Part shown: positions 26,508 through 35,527 of the stretch, piece after piece
Layout: each line of letters begins with the position of its first letter
Numbering within the stretch: position 1 is the stretch's first letter
Assembly: GCF_037482405.1 (NCBI RefSeq)
Contig: NZ_JBBHZZ010000012.1
Coordinates: 1 to 64,000, forward strand
DNA: 64,000 nt
Reading direction: 5' to 3'
Origin: Pseudokineococcus marinus
GTDB taxonomy: Bacteria; Actinomycetota; Actinomycetes; Actinomycetales; Quadrisphaeraceae
Made by a program: the position numbers and the translations under genes
The notes under the pieces: model-generated
Database searches by the model: none
What the model was told of the DNA's origin: nothing
The model's input: only the letters and a program-made list of their open reading frames with translations

Positions 26508-27311
26508 TCAGAGGCGGCGGTCGGCGAGCACCGGGAAGGCGGCGCGGGCGGCGTCGACGACGCCGGGGTCGACGTCGACGACGAGGACCTCCTCGGCCTC
26601 GCCCGCCTCGGCGAGCACGGCGCCGTCGGGGCCGACGACGGCGCTCGCGCCGGCCATGGGCGTGCGGGCGTGCGTGCCGGCGGTGCCGCAGGCGGCGAGG
26701 AGCACCTGGTCCTCCAGCGCGCGGGCCCGCACGAGGAGGCGCCAGTGCTCGGCGCGGGCGGCGGGCCAGGCGGCGGGGACGACGACGAGCCGGGCGCCGC
26801 GGTCGACCAGCGCGCGGAACAGCTCGGGGAAGCGCAGGTCGTAGCAGGTCGCCAGGCCGACAGGCAGCCCGGCGGGTGAGCCGGACGAGGGGCCTCCCGG
26901 CAGGGGGGCGTCGACGACGACGACCTCCTCCCCCGGCGTCATCACCTCCGACTCCCCGCGCCCGTGCCCGAAGCGGTGCACCTTGCGGTAGCGCGCGAGC
27001 AGGGCGCCGTCCGGGCCGAGGAGCAGCGAGGTGTTGTGGAGGGCGTCGCCGTCGCGCTCCACGAGGGAGCCCGCGTGGACGACGGCGCCGCAGGCCCGGG
27101 TGGCGTCGGCCATCGCCCGCGCCGTCGGCCCGTCGAGCGCCTCGGCCCGCTCGGCCCACGTCGCGCTGGCGAACCCGCCGTGCGCCCACAGCTCCGGCAG
27201 GACGACGAGGTCCGCACCCTCCTGCGCGGCCACCAGCGCGGCGACGCGGTCGCGCCGGGCCGCGACGGGCTCGTCGTCGCCGTAGCCGACCTGGAGCAGG
27301 TGGAGCCTCAC
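26508..27311 (-). CDS. Nitrilase-superfamily carbon-nitrogen hydrolase
   Basis: Amidase-like enzyme of 267 residues with the full Glu-Lys-Cys triad: Glu40 in LVVLPELW, Lys110 in RYRKVHRFG and Cys156 in ATCYDLRFPELF. The pattern fits branch 10 / omega-amidase-like members acting on small amides. It starts at GTG 27311, which overlaps the E2 stop as GTGA, so it is translated with the branched-chain 2-oxoacid dehydrogenase operon. The true substrate is unknown; a link to omega-amide by-products of transamination is inference only. Confidence 0.9.
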   Translation of the reverse strand: MRLHLLQVGYGDDEPVAARRDRVAALVAAQEGADLVVLPELWAHGGFASATWAERAEALDGPTARAMADATRACGAVVHAGSLVERDGDALHNTSLLLGPDGALLARYRKVHRFGHGRGESEVMTPGEEVVVVDAPLPGGPSSGSPAGLPVGLATCYDLRFPELFRALVDRGARLVVVPAAWPAARAEHWRLLVRARALEDQVLLAACGTAGTHARTPMAGASAVVGPDGAVLAEAGEAEEVLVVDVDPGVVDAARAAFPVLADRRL

Positions 27312-28684
27312 GACCAGACGACCGCCTGGCTGGGGCGCTCGAGGACGGCGGCGACGTCGGCGAGGAAGCGCCCCGCCTGGGCGCCGTCGACGACCCGGTG
27401 GTCCACGGTCAGGCCGAGGGTCGTCGTCCAGCGCGGCCGGACACGGCCCTTGTGCACCCACGGCCGCTGCGCCACGGAGCCGAGCGCGAGGATCCCCGTC
27501 TGGCCGGGGTTGAGCAGCGGCGCTCCCGCCTCGATGCCCAGCGACCCGATGTTCGTGATGGTGAACGAGCCGCCGGTCATCGCCTCGGGCGCGGTGCGGC
27601 CCTCGCGCGCGGTCGTCGTCAGCTCGCCGAGGGCGCGCGCCAGCTCGAGCAGGTCGAGGGCGTGGGCGTCGCGGACGACCGGCACGACGAGGCCGCGGGG
27701 CGTCGCCGCCGCGACGCCCAGGTGGACCCCGGCGGGCAGGACGAGCTCCTGGGCGCCGCCGTCCCAGCGGGCGCCCATCTCGGGCGTGCGGCCGAGCGCG
27801 AGGACGACGGCGCGGGCGGCCAGCAGCAGCGGGGAGACCCGCACGCCGGCGAAGCGCTCGTCCTGCTTCACCCGGGCGACGAGCTTCATCGTGCGCGTGA
27901 CGTCGAGGGTGTGGAAGAGCGTGGCCTGCGGCGCCTCGGTGCTGCTGCGGACCATGGCCTCGGCCATGGCGCGCCGCACGCCCCTCACCGGCACCCGCCG
28001 CTCCTGGCCGGGGACGCCGGTCGACGGCGCAGCGGCCGCCGCGTCGAGGTGGCCGAGGACGTCGGCCCGGCTGACCGTGCCGCGCGGACCGGTGGCGCGG
28101 ACCTCGGCGAGGTCGACGCCGCGCTCCCGCGCGAGCTTGCGCACCGGCGGGGCCGCGAGGGGACGGGCCGGGGACGCCGAGGACTCCGCCGGCGGGGGGG
28201 CGACGGGCGCCGCGGGCGGCTCGGCCGGGAGGTCGGCGTGCGCGCCGCTCGCCGCTGGCGGCGACGCCGCGGGGGCGGCCTGGGCGTCGGCGAGGGCTTC
28301 CGGCCCCGGCGCGCTCCCGCCGTCGGCGCCGGCGGCGGCCGCCGGACGGCGGCGGCGCGAGGCGCGCTTGCCCGGCCCGTAGCCGACGAGGACGTCGCGG
28401 CGCTCGCCGTCCTCGCCCTCGGCGTCCCCCTCGCCCTCCGCACCGGCGACCTCGACCGCGACGATGGGGGTGCCGACCTCGACGGTCCGCCCCTCGTCGA
28501 CGAGCAGCTCGCGCACCACGCCCGCGAAGGGCGAGGGCAGCTCGACGAGCGACTTGGCGGTCTCGATCTCGACGAGGACGGCGTTCGTGGCGACCTCGTC
28601 GCCGACGGCGACCCGCCAGGCGACGACCTCCGCCTCGGTCAGCCCCTCGCCGACGTCGGGGAGCCGGAAGTGCTGCACCGCCAC
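27308..28684 (-). CDS. bkdC: Branched-chain 2-oxoacid dehydrogenase E2 (dihydrolipoyl acyltransferase)
   Basis: Core of the dehydrogenase complex, 458 residues. A lipoyl domain (1-80) has the swinging-arm lysine Lys44 in EIETAKSLVEL. A long Ala/Pro linker leads to the peripheral-subunit-binding domain (PVRKLARERGVDLAEVRATG). The catalytic domain ends in LTVDHRVVDGAQ with the catalytic His. The VGEGLTEAEVVAW and ETAKS sequences are typical of branched-chain rather than pyruvate E2. There is only one lipoyl domain. It lies 95 bases after E1beta, and no E3 gene is in the window. Confidence 0.9.
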   Translation of the reverse strand: MAVQHFRLPDVGEGLTEAEVVAWRVAVGDEVATNAVLVEIETAKSLVELPSPFAGVVRELLVDEGRTVEVGTPIVAVEVAGAEGEGDAEGEDGERRDVLVGYGPGKRASRRRRPAAAAGADGGSAPGPEALADAQAAPAASPPAASGAHADLPAEPPAAPVAPPPAESSASPARPLAAPPVRKLARERGVDLAEVRATGPRGTVSRADVLGHLDAAAAAPSTGVPGQERRVPVRGVRRAMAEAMVRSSTEAPQATLFHTLDVTRTMKLVARVKQDERFAGVRVSPLLLAARAVVLALGRTPEMGARWDGGAQELVLPAGVHLGVAAATPRGLVVPVVRDAHALDLLELARALGELTTTAREGRTAPEAMTGGSFTITNIGSLGIEAGAPLLNPGQTGILALGSVAQRPWVHKGRVRPRWTTTLGLTVDHRVVDGAQAGRFLADVAAVLERPSQAVVWS

Positions 28685-28779
28685 GCGGTCCTCCTGAGCC
28701 TCGGGGCGGCCGGGCCGCCGTCGTCTGAGCTGCGCCTCCCCCGCGCCGCGCCAGTGTGGCGCAGGGCGGGCCGGCCGCG

Positions 28780-29793
28780 TCAGGTGTCGAGCACCCGGTC
28801 GACGGCTTCGAGCAGGCGGTCGGCGTCGGGCAGGTACTCCTCCTCCAGGCGCGCGGCCGGGTAGGGCACCGAGAAGCCGCCGACCCGCAGCACGGGCGCC
28901 TCGAGGGAGTAGAAGCAGCGCTCGGAGACGCGGGCGGCCACCTCGGCGCCGAGGCCGAGGAAGACGGGCGCCTCGTGGGCGACGACGCAGCGGCCGGTGC
29001 GGCGCACGGACTCCTCGACGGGCGCGAGGTCGAGCGGGGAGATCGAGCGGAGGTCGACGACCTCGAGGCTGCGGCCCTCCTCGGCGGCGGCGTCGGCCGC
29101 GCGCAGCGCCAGCGGGACAGTGGGCCCGTGGGCGACGACGGTGACGTCGGTCCCGGGCCGGACGACCCGCGCCCGGTGCAGCGGGTAGGGCTCGGCCGAC
29201 GGGTCGAGCTCGGCCTTGTCCCAGTAGTGCCGCTTGGGCTCGAAGAAGATCACGGGGTCGGGCGAGGCGATCGCCTGCTGGATCATCCAGTAGGCGTCGA
29301 CGGCGTTCGACGGGCTCACGCAGCGCAGGCCCGTGTGGTGGGCGAAGAGCGCCTCCGGCGACTCGCTGTGGTGCTCGACGGCCCCGATGCCGCCGCCGTA
29401 GGGGATGCGGATGACGACGGGCATCGTCAGCGTCCCGCGGCTGCGGTGGGTCATCTTCGCCAGCTGGGTGACGATCTGGTCGTAGGCGGGGAAGACGAAG
29501 CCGTCGAACTGGATCTCGCAGACGGGCCGGTAGCCCCGCATCGCCAGGCCGATCGCCGTGCCGACGATGCCGGCCTCGGCCAGCGGGGTGTCGACGACGC
29601 GCTCCTCGCCGAAGTCCTTCGCGAGCCCCTCGGTGACCCGGAAGACCCCGCCGAGGGCCCCGATGTCCTCGCCCATGACGAGGACCTTCGGCTCGCGCTC
29701 CATCGCGGCGCGCAGCCCCAGGTTGAGGGCGCGCGCCATGGTGACCCGCTCGGGCCCCCGCCCGCCGTCACCCGTCCCGGTGCCCTGGCTCAT
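28780..29793 (-). CDS. bkdB: 2-oxoacid dehydrogenase E1 beta subunit
   Basis: 337 residues, cytoplasmic. It has the transketolase pyrimidine-binding domain (MARALNLGLRAAMEREPKVLVMGEDIG with the thiamine-activating Glu) and the C-terminal transketolase domain (DLRSISPLDLAPVEESVRRTG). The PYGGGIGAVEHHSESPEA loop is characteristic of branched-chain/pyruvate E1beta. It forms the alpha2beta2 decarboxylase with the preceding gene, whose stop overlaps its ATG as ATGA. Confidence 0.93.
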   Translation of the reverse strand: MSQGTGTGDGGRGPERVTMARALNLGLRAAMEREPKVLVMGEDIGALGGVFRVTEGLAKDFGEERVVDTPLAEAGIVGTAIGLAMRGYRPVCEIQFDGFVFPAYDQIVTQLAKMTHRSRGTLTMPVVIRIPYGGGIGAVEHHSESPEALFAHHTGLRCVSPSNAVDAYWMIQQAIASPDPVIFFEPKRHYWDKAELDPSAEPYPLHRARVVRPGTDVTVVAHGPTVPLALRAADAAAEEGRSLEVVDLRSISPLDLAPVEESVRRTGRCVVAHEAPVFLGLGAEVAARVSERCFYSLEAPVLRVGGFSVPYPAARLEEEYLPDADRLLEAVDRVLDT

Positions 29794-30983
29794 GCCGTGC
29801 GCCCCTCCTCGCCGTCCAGGCCCGCGAGGTAGGCGGCGTACCAGGCGCGCTCCTCCTCGACCTGGGGGTGCTCCGCCGCGTAGGCGTGGTCGAACATCGA
29901 GCCCGGCTCCGGGTCGGGCATCTCGAGCACCGCTCGCCGCAGCCGCGACGCCGCGGTGTCGCCCTCCCGCGCGACGTCGGCGAAGAAGGCGTCGTCCGCG
30001 CCGTGGTCGCGGCGCAGGTGCGCCTCGAGCCGGGTGAGCGGGTCACGGGCGCGCCACTGCTCCACCTCGACCGAGGGCCGGTAGCGCCCCGGGTCGTCGG
30101 AGGTCGTGTGGGCGCCCATCCGGTAGGTGAAGGCCTCGACGAGCGTCGGCCCCTCGCCGGCGCGCGCCCGCTCGGCGGCCGCGCGCACGACGGCGTAGCA
30201 GGCGACGACGTCGTTGCCGTCGACGCGCACGCCCGGGAAGCCGAAGCCGCTGGCGCGCTGGGCGATGGGCACGCGCGTCTGCCGCTCCGCCGGCACGGAG
30301 ATGGCCCACTGGTTGTTCTGGCAGACGAAGACGACGGGCGCCTGGTAGGCCGTGGCGAAGACGAAGGCCTCGTTGACGTCGCCCTGGCTGCTCGCGCCGT
30401 CGCCGAAGTAGGCGAGCACGCACGCGTCCCGGGCGGGGTCGCCCGTGCCCACGGCGCCGTCGCGCTGCACGCCCATCGCGTAGCCGGTCGCGTGCAGCGT
30501 CTGGCTGCCGATGACGAGCGCGTACGGGCTGACGCCGGTGGCCTCGACGTCCCAGCCGCCGCGGTCCACGCCGCGGAAGAGGGAGAGGACGTGCGCCGGG
30601 TCGACGCCGCGCACCATCGCGACGGCGTGCTCGCGGTAGGTCGGGAAGAGCCGGTCCTGCGGCAGCGTCGCCCGGGCCGAGCCGACCTGCGCGGCCTCCT
30701 GGCCGAGCAGGCTCGCCCACAGGCCGAGCTCGCCCTGGCGCTGCAGCGCCGTGGCCTCGACGTCGACGCGCCGGGCGAGGGCCATGTCGCGGTACATGCC
30801 GCGGAGGTCCTCGGCCGTCAGCGTCGCCGCGTGGGCCGCGAGGGCCGGGTCCTCCTCGTGGTCGACGCGCCGCCCGTCCGGCGTGAGCATCTGCACGACG
30901 TGCATCGGCCCGGCCGCGGCGGGCGCCCCGCCCGCCGCGGACGGGGTGGAGGCGGTGGCTGTGCGGCCCGTCGACGACGTCAC
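29790..30983 (-). CDS. bkdA: 2-oxoacid dehydrogenase E1 alpha subunit
   Basis: 397 residues. The thiamine diphosphate motif is clear: FGDGASSQGD starting the motif and CQNNQWAIS ending it, about 30 residues apart. RMGAHTTSDDPGRYR corresponds to the phosphorylation-loop region of E1alpha, but no kinase is expected in bacteria. GTG at 30983 is preceded by GGGAGGGCAC; the open frame continues upstream without support. With E1beta and E2 it catalyses oxidative decarboxylation of branched-chain 2-oxoacids, supplying starters for iso/anteiso fatty acids. Confidence 0.92.
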   Translation of the reverse strand: MTSSTGRTATASTPSAAGGAPAAAGPMHVVQMLTPDGRRVDHEEDPALAAHAATLTAEDLRGMYRDMALARRVDVEATALQRQGELGLWASLLGQEAAQVGSARATLPQDRLFPTYREHAVAMVRGVDPAHVLSLFRGVDRGGWDVEATGVSPYALVIGSQTLHATGYAMGVQRDGAVGTGDPARDACVLAYFGDGASSQGDVNEAFVFATAYQAPVVFVCQNNQWAISVPAERQTRVPIAQRASGFGFPGVRVDGNDVVACYAVVRAAAERARAGEGPTLVEAFTYRMGAHTTSDDPGRYRPSVEVEQWRARDPLTRLEAHLRRDHGADDAFFADVAREGDTAASRLRRAVLEMPDPEPGSMFDHAYAAEHPQVEEERAWYAAYLAGLDGEEGRTA

Positions 30984-31194
30984 GTGCCCTCCCTCGGCGG
31001 CCTGCGCTCGCTGCCCGACCCGGTGCTCGGGCGATCCAGCGGGGCACGGTACTCCGGCGTCGGGGGCGCCCACGGCCCCGTCCGACCTCCGCGCACAGGC
31101 CCCGGCGGCCCGGTGGGGCGCCGGTGGAGGACGACGGGCGTGCGGCGCCCGCCGCGGGCTCCCGAGTGGGGCGCCGACGCCGTCCGGGCGCCCC

Positions 31195-32417
31195 TCAGAC
31201 CCGCGGGAAGGAGGCGGCCACCTCGAGGAAGCGGTCCCCGGCCTCGGGCTCGGCGATGCTCACCCGCACGCCGTCGCCGGCGAAGGCGCGCACCGACAGG
31301 CCGACCGCGCTGCACGCCTCGGGGGGGGCGCAGGCGCGCTCGCCGACNNNNNNNNNNNNNNNNNNNNNNNNNNNNNNNNNNNNNNNNNNNNNNNNNNNNN
31401 NNNNNNNNNNNNNNNNNNNNNNNNNNNNNNNNNNNNNNNNNNNNNNNNNNNNNNNNNNTCGGCGAGCTCGCCGGCGCGCTCGCCGACCGGCATCCACACG
31501 AAGTTCGCCTCCGTCGAGGGCACCTCCCAGCCCTGCTCGGCGAGGGCCGCGGCGACGCGCTCGCGCTCGGCGACGATGGAGCGGACCCGCTCGAGCAGCT
31601 CGTCCTCCGCCTCGAGCGAGGCGACGGCGGCCGCCTGCGCGAGGGTGCTGACGCCGAAGGGGATGGCCGTCTTGCGCAGGGCGTCGGCGACGACGGGGTG
31701 CGCCAGGCCGTACCCGACGCGCAGGCCCGCGAGCCCGTAGGCCTTGGAGAAGGTCCGCAGGACGACGAGGTTCGGGCGCTCCAGGTGCAGGGCCACCGCG
31801 TCGGGCGCCCCGGCCTCGGGCCGGACGAACTCGCGGTAGGCCTCGTCGAGGACGACGAGCACGTCGCGCGGGACGGCGTCGAGGAACGCCTCGAGCTCCT
31901 CGGAGGTGACCACCGGCCCCGTGGGGTTGTTGGGGCTGCAGACCAGCACGAGGCGCGTGCGCTCGGTGACGGCGGCCGCCATCGCCGGGAGGTCGTGCCG
32001 CCCGTCGGGCAGCAGCGGCACGGGGACCGGCTCGGCGCCGGTGAGGCGGACGACGATGGGGTAGGCCTCGAAGGAGCGCCAGGCGTGCACGACCTCGTCG
32101 CCGGCGCTCGCCACGGCCGTGAGCACCTGGCTCAGCACCCCGACGCTGCCGGGCCCGGCGACGACGTGCTCGGGCGGGACGCCGTCGTGGCGCGCCACCG
32201 CGGCGACGAGCTCGGTGCTGAGCATGTCCGGGTAGCGGTTGGCGCTCGCCGCCGCCCGCGCGACGACGTCGACGACCGACGGCAGCGGCGGGAACGGGTT
32301 CTCGTTGCTCGCCAGCTTGTACGGCACCAGCCCGTCGAGCGCCTCCGGCGGGCGCCCCGGCACGTACGCGGGCACGTCGTCGAGGACCGCGCGCAGGCGC
32401 GGGTGCAGCGTCGTCAT
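31195..32417 (-). CDS. hisC: Histidinol-phosphate / aromatic aminotransferase (interrupted by assembly gap)
   Basis: PLP fold-type I aminotransferase of the HisC family. ASNENPFPP binds substrate, CSPNNPTGP and DEAYREF contact the cofactor, FSKAYGLAGLRVGYG carries the PLP lysine, and FAGDGVRVSI is the phosphate-binding end. 111 N at 31348-31458 break the frame. The 15 bases GGCGCGCTCGCCGAC end the left flank and recur 14 bases inside the right flank. Joining there gives 360 residues, with the spacing between PVG and the final Arg matching HisC proteins. It lies upstream of bkdA on the same strand, so it may act on branched or aromatic 2-oxoacids; HisC versus Pat specificity is not resolvable. 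Confidence 0.85.
31348..31458. other. Assembly gap (111 N) inside hisC
   Basis: Right of the gap TCGGCGAGC folds back on GCTCGCCGA, and the left edge repeats the same 15 bases. The gap looks like a hairpin-induced contig break with overlapping ends rather than missing sequence. Confidence 0.95.
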
Positions 32418-32425
32418 GGCCCCGC

Positions 32426-32431
32426 AGCCTA
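32426..32431 (-). promoter_or_regulatory. -10 element just upstream of hisC
   Basis: TAGGCT (minus strand) lies 8 bases before the ATG at 32417, so the mRNA would have at most one or two leader bases. Confidence 0.4.
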
Positions 32432-32509
32432 GGTCGGCGGCCCGGCCCCGCCGGGGCCCCGCGTCGGGTCCGGCGGGGGGCGCGCGTCGGTGGGCGCGCG
32501 GCGGCCGGC

Positions 32510-33493
32510 TCAGCCCTCCCGCTGGACGCGCTGCTGGGCCCGCTGCTGGGCCGCCCAGGCCCCGGCGACCATGTCGTCGAGGTCGTGGCGCATGGCCCAG
32601 TCGAGGTCGCGGGCCGCGAGGTCGCCGCGGGCGACGATGCGCGGCGGGTCGCCGGGGCGCCGGTCGGCCTCCTCGGGGGTGAAGTCGACGCCCGTCACGC
32701 GCGCGACGGCGCTCATGATCTCGCGCACGGACGCGCCGTCCCCGCTGCCGAGGTTGTAGACCGGCTCGACGGCGTCCCCCGCCTCGAGGCGCCGGGCCGC
32801 GGCCACGTGGCTGCGGGCGAGGTCGGCGACGTGGACGTAGTCGCGCACGCAGGTCCCGTCGGGCGTCGGGTAGTCCGTGCCCCGGATGACCGGCGTGCGC
32901 CCCTCCGCGAGGGCGGAGAGCACGAGCGGGAAGAGGTTGTGCGGGCTCGCGTCGTAGAGCTCGGGGCGCCCGGAGCCGACGACGTTGAAGTAGCGCAGGC
33001 TCGTGGCGCGCAGGCCGCTCGCGCGGGCGACGTCGCGCAGCAGCCACTCCCCCGCGAGCTTGCTCTCGCCGTAGGGCGACTCCGGGCGCGTGGGCGTCGC
33101 CTCCGTGACGACGTCGTCGGGCGGCGTGCCGTAGACGGCGGCGCTGGAGGAGAAGACGCAGCGGTCGACGCCCGCGGCGTCCATCGCCCCGAGCAGCGAG
33201 ACCATGGCCGTGACGTTCTGCGTGTACGTGTGCAGCGGGCGCTGGACGGAGACGCCGGCGTACTTGAAGCCCGCGAGGTGCACCACGCCGGTGACCTCGT
33301 GCTCGCGCAGCGCCCGCTCGACCGCGGCGCCGTCGAGGAGGTCGGCGCGGACCATCGGCACGTCCTCCGGCACGAAGCCCGCCACCCCCGAGGACAGGTC
33401 GTCGAGGACGACGCAGCCGAGCCCGGCCTCGCGGAACGCGTCCACGACGTGGGCGCCGATGTACCCGGCCCCGCCCGTCACCAGCCAGCTCAT
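32510..33493 (-). CDS. galE: UDP-glucose 4-epimerase
   Basis: Extended SDR of 327 residues that interconverts UDP-glucose and UDP-galactose for cell-surface sugars. NAD motif VTGGAGYIG (residues 5-13), HLAGFKYAG, SSSAAVYG, and the catalytic pair Tyr141/Lys145 in SPYGESK; RYFNVVG and DGTCVRDYVHV are GalE hallmarks. ATG at 33493 with GAGGAG upstream. It stands alone: 92 bases before hisC and 156 after the hydrolase gene. Confidence 0.93.
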   Translation of the reverse strand: MSWLVTGGAGYIGAHVVDAFREAGLGCVVLDDLSSGVAGFVPEDVPMVRADLLDGAAVERALREHEVTGVVHLAGFKYAGVSVQRPLHTYTQNVTAMVSLLGAMDAAGVDRCVFSSSAAVYGTPPDDVVTEATPTRPESPYGESKLAGEWLLRDVARASGLRATSLRYFNVVGSGRPELYDASPHNLFPLVLSALAEGRTPVIRGTDYPTPDGTCVRDYVHVADLARSHVAAARRLEAGDAVEPVYNLGSGDGASVREIMSAVARVTGVDFTPEEADRRPGDPPRIVARGDLAARDLDWAMRHDLDDMVAGAWAAQQRAQQRVQREG

Positions 33494-33649
33494 GCGCTCT
33501 CCTCGTCTCGTCGTGCCCGGGGCCCGTGCCCGTCGTCCGGTGGCTCGTGCCGTCCACCTGTGCCGCAGGACCGCTGCGGCCGCGGCGATCCTGCCAGCCC
33601 GCCCCGTCGCGGCGGGGCGCCGCGCGGGCCCGGGCGGCCCCCGCTCCCC

Positions 33650-35527
33650 TCACCCGGTCCCCGGGGGACGTCGCTCCGCGAGGAACAGGCGGGCGCTCGC
33701 CGTCGTGCCCTCCCCGGCGAGGTAGGGCGCCACCCGGGCGCGCCAGGCGACGAGCGAGGGGTCGTCGGAGGCGTCGACGAGGGCCGCCGTCTCTCGGTAG
33801 CGACCCAGGTCGTGGCCGGCCGTGCCGTCCGCCGGCTCCCCCGGCGCGGGCGCCGTGGCCGCGTCCGGCAGGTCGCGCAGCACCGTCGTCCGCGACGGCG
33901 TCGCCGGCGCGTCGGCGCCCTCGAGGCTCGCGATCCAGTCCTCCTCGTGCTCGAGCGACAGGACGGCGACGTCGGGCGGCACGTCGAGGCCGGCCACGGG
34001 CGCCCCGGCGGTGAGGACGGCGTCCACGGCGAAGCGCGAGCGCAGCGCCGGGTCCGCGGCGAGCTGGGCCGCGGTGATGCCGCCCTGGCTGTAGCCGACG
34101 AGGAGCACCGGCTCGTCGGGCGCCACGCCCGCCCGGTCCATGGCCTCCACGGCCCCGCGGGTCATGGCGGTGGGCAGCTCGCCGACCCCGCGCAGGTCCG
34201 TGCCGAGGTCGGCGGGATTGGTCGTCGCCTCGTCCCACGGCGCCGCCGTCGTCTGCGTGGGCGGCAGGACGACGACCCACCGCCGCGCGCCCGCGCCGTC
34301 GACGACCCTCTCGACGGCGATCGGCGCGGCGCTCGTCGCCCGGCCCGCGGGGCTGAGGGCCCCGCCCCCGGCCATCGGGCGGGCGCGCGCCAGCAGGTCC
34401 GCGGTGCCGCGCGCCGGGGGGATCGACCGGGCCGGGCCGACCGCGCGGACCTCGACGCGGGTCGGGCGGAGCGCGCCGTCCTGCGCCGTGAGCACCGCGA
34501 CGCCGGCGGCGAGGTCCGCGACGTCGCGGGGCGGCCAGGCCCAGCGGTCGCCGTGCGCCAGCGCCGTCGCGGCCGCGGGGGGCCGCGGCCCGCCTCCCCC
34601 GCCACGCGCCGCCGCGGCGAGCAGGGGCGGCAGCGCGGCGACGAGGTGCTGCAGGGCCCGCGGGTGCCGGGCGGCCAGACGAGAGGCCTCGGCGGCGAGG
34701 GCGCCGCCGGCCGCCGCCGCGTCCTCGCGCGCCAGCACCTCGAGGTCGCCGGGCAGCGCCGCCGCGGACGCCGAGAGGGCCGCGCGCTCGCCGGGGTCGA
34801 GCCGCCCGTCGGCGAGGACGCCCGCGGCGGCGTCCCCCACCTCGCCCACGAGGCCGCCGCCCCGCACGACCACCCACACCAGCGCCGCCCCGGAGGCCGC
34901 CACGAGCACCGCGGAGCCGCCGGCCGCCCACACCTCGGGTCGGCGAGCCGCGGCCCCCAGCGCGCCGCCGGCCGCCGCCGCCGCGCCGCCCCGGAGGCGG
35001 GCGAGGGAGCGGTCCACGAGGCCCTCGGCCTCCTCGTAGGCCGCACCCGCGACGGCCAGCCGCGCGGCCAGGGCCCCGCAGGCCGCCGCCGTGCCGCCCG
35101 TCCCGCCCGGGCCCACGGCGACGGCGAGGGCCTGCGCCACCGCTCCCGCGCCCGCCGGGTCGACGACCGGGGCCGCCGTCAGCGCCGCCCGCGCCACCAG
35201 CGCGACGACGTCCGCGCCGACCTCGCCCAGGACCAGGGCGCTGCGGCGCAGCACCTGCCCCGCCCCGGCCATGGCCAGCCCGTCGGCGACCAGGCCCCCG
35301 GCGCCGCCCCGCACGACGAGTCCCTCGTCCCCCGGTCCCGCGCCGCCTCCCGTGGCGACCCCCGTGCCGGCCCGCGGTCCCAGGGCCCGGTCCACCACCG
35401 CGCCCGCCAGCGGCGCCACCAGGGCACCGGTCAGCGCGTCCCCGGCCGGCCCCACCGCGGGGCCGACCACCGGGCCCACCACCGGGCCCACCACCGGGCT
35501 CACCACCGGGCTCACCACCGGGCTCAC
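33650..35527 (-). CDS. Alpha/beta hydrolase with SPVV-repeat N-terminus, partner of a WXG-like protein
   Basis: 625 residues. The start is the GTG at 35527, which overlaps the previous stop as GTGA. The first 30 residues are a 12-bp repeat (VSPVVSPVVSPVVGPVVGPVV). An Ala/Gly-rich middle with a hydrophobic segment (AVLVAASGAALVWVVV, about residue 205) separates it from a C-terminal serine hydrolase with the nucleophile elbow VGYSQGGITA and a likely acid in SLEHEEDW and base in AGHDLGRY. Similar hydrolases sit beside WXG100-like genes in other actinobacteria. Natural substrate unknown; association with type VII secretion is inference. Confidence 0.75.
   Translation of the reverse strand: MSPVVSPVVSPVVGPVVGPVVGPAVGPAGDALTGALVAPLAGAVVDRALGPRAGTGVATGGGAGPGDEGLVVRGGAGGLVADGLAMAGAGQVLRRSALVLGEVGADVVALVARAALTAAPVVDPAGAGAVAQALAVAVGPGGTGGTAAACGALAARLAVAGAAYEEAEGLVDRSLARLRGGAAAAAGGALGAAARRPEVWAAGGSAVLVAASGAALVWVVVRGGGLVGEVGDAAAGVLADGRLDPGERAALSASAAALPGDLEVLAREDAAAAGGALAAEASRLAARHPRALQHLVAALPPLLAAAARGGGGGPRPPAAATALAHGDRWAWPPRDVADLAAGVAVLTAQDGALRPTRVEVRAVGPARSIPPARGTADLLARARPMAGGGALSPAGRATSAAPIAVERVVDGAGARRWVVVLPPTQTTAAPWDEATTNPADLGTDLRGVGELPTAMTRGAVEAMDRAGVAPDEPVLLVGYSQGGITAAQLAADPALRSRFAVDAVLTAGAPVAGLDVPPDVAVLSLEHEEDWIASLEGADAPATPSRTTVLRDLPDAATAPAPGEPADGTAGHDLGRYRETAALVDASDDPSLVAWRARVAPYLAGEGTTASARLFLAERRPPGTG
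35464..35527. repeat. 12-bp tandem repeat encoding (S/G)PVV
   Basis: About five to six copies of CCGGTGGTGAGC or CCGGTGGTGGGC (minus strand) open the hydrolase gene. The multiple of three keeps the frame, so copy number could vary without harm. The repeat also offers several successive in-frame GTG codons. Confidence 0.8.

Noticed and set aside
28685..28779. Terminator between E1beta and E2 genes
   Set aside because: Only a 5-bp stem (GCGCC/GGCGC) and a weak 7-bp pair; too weak to call in this background.
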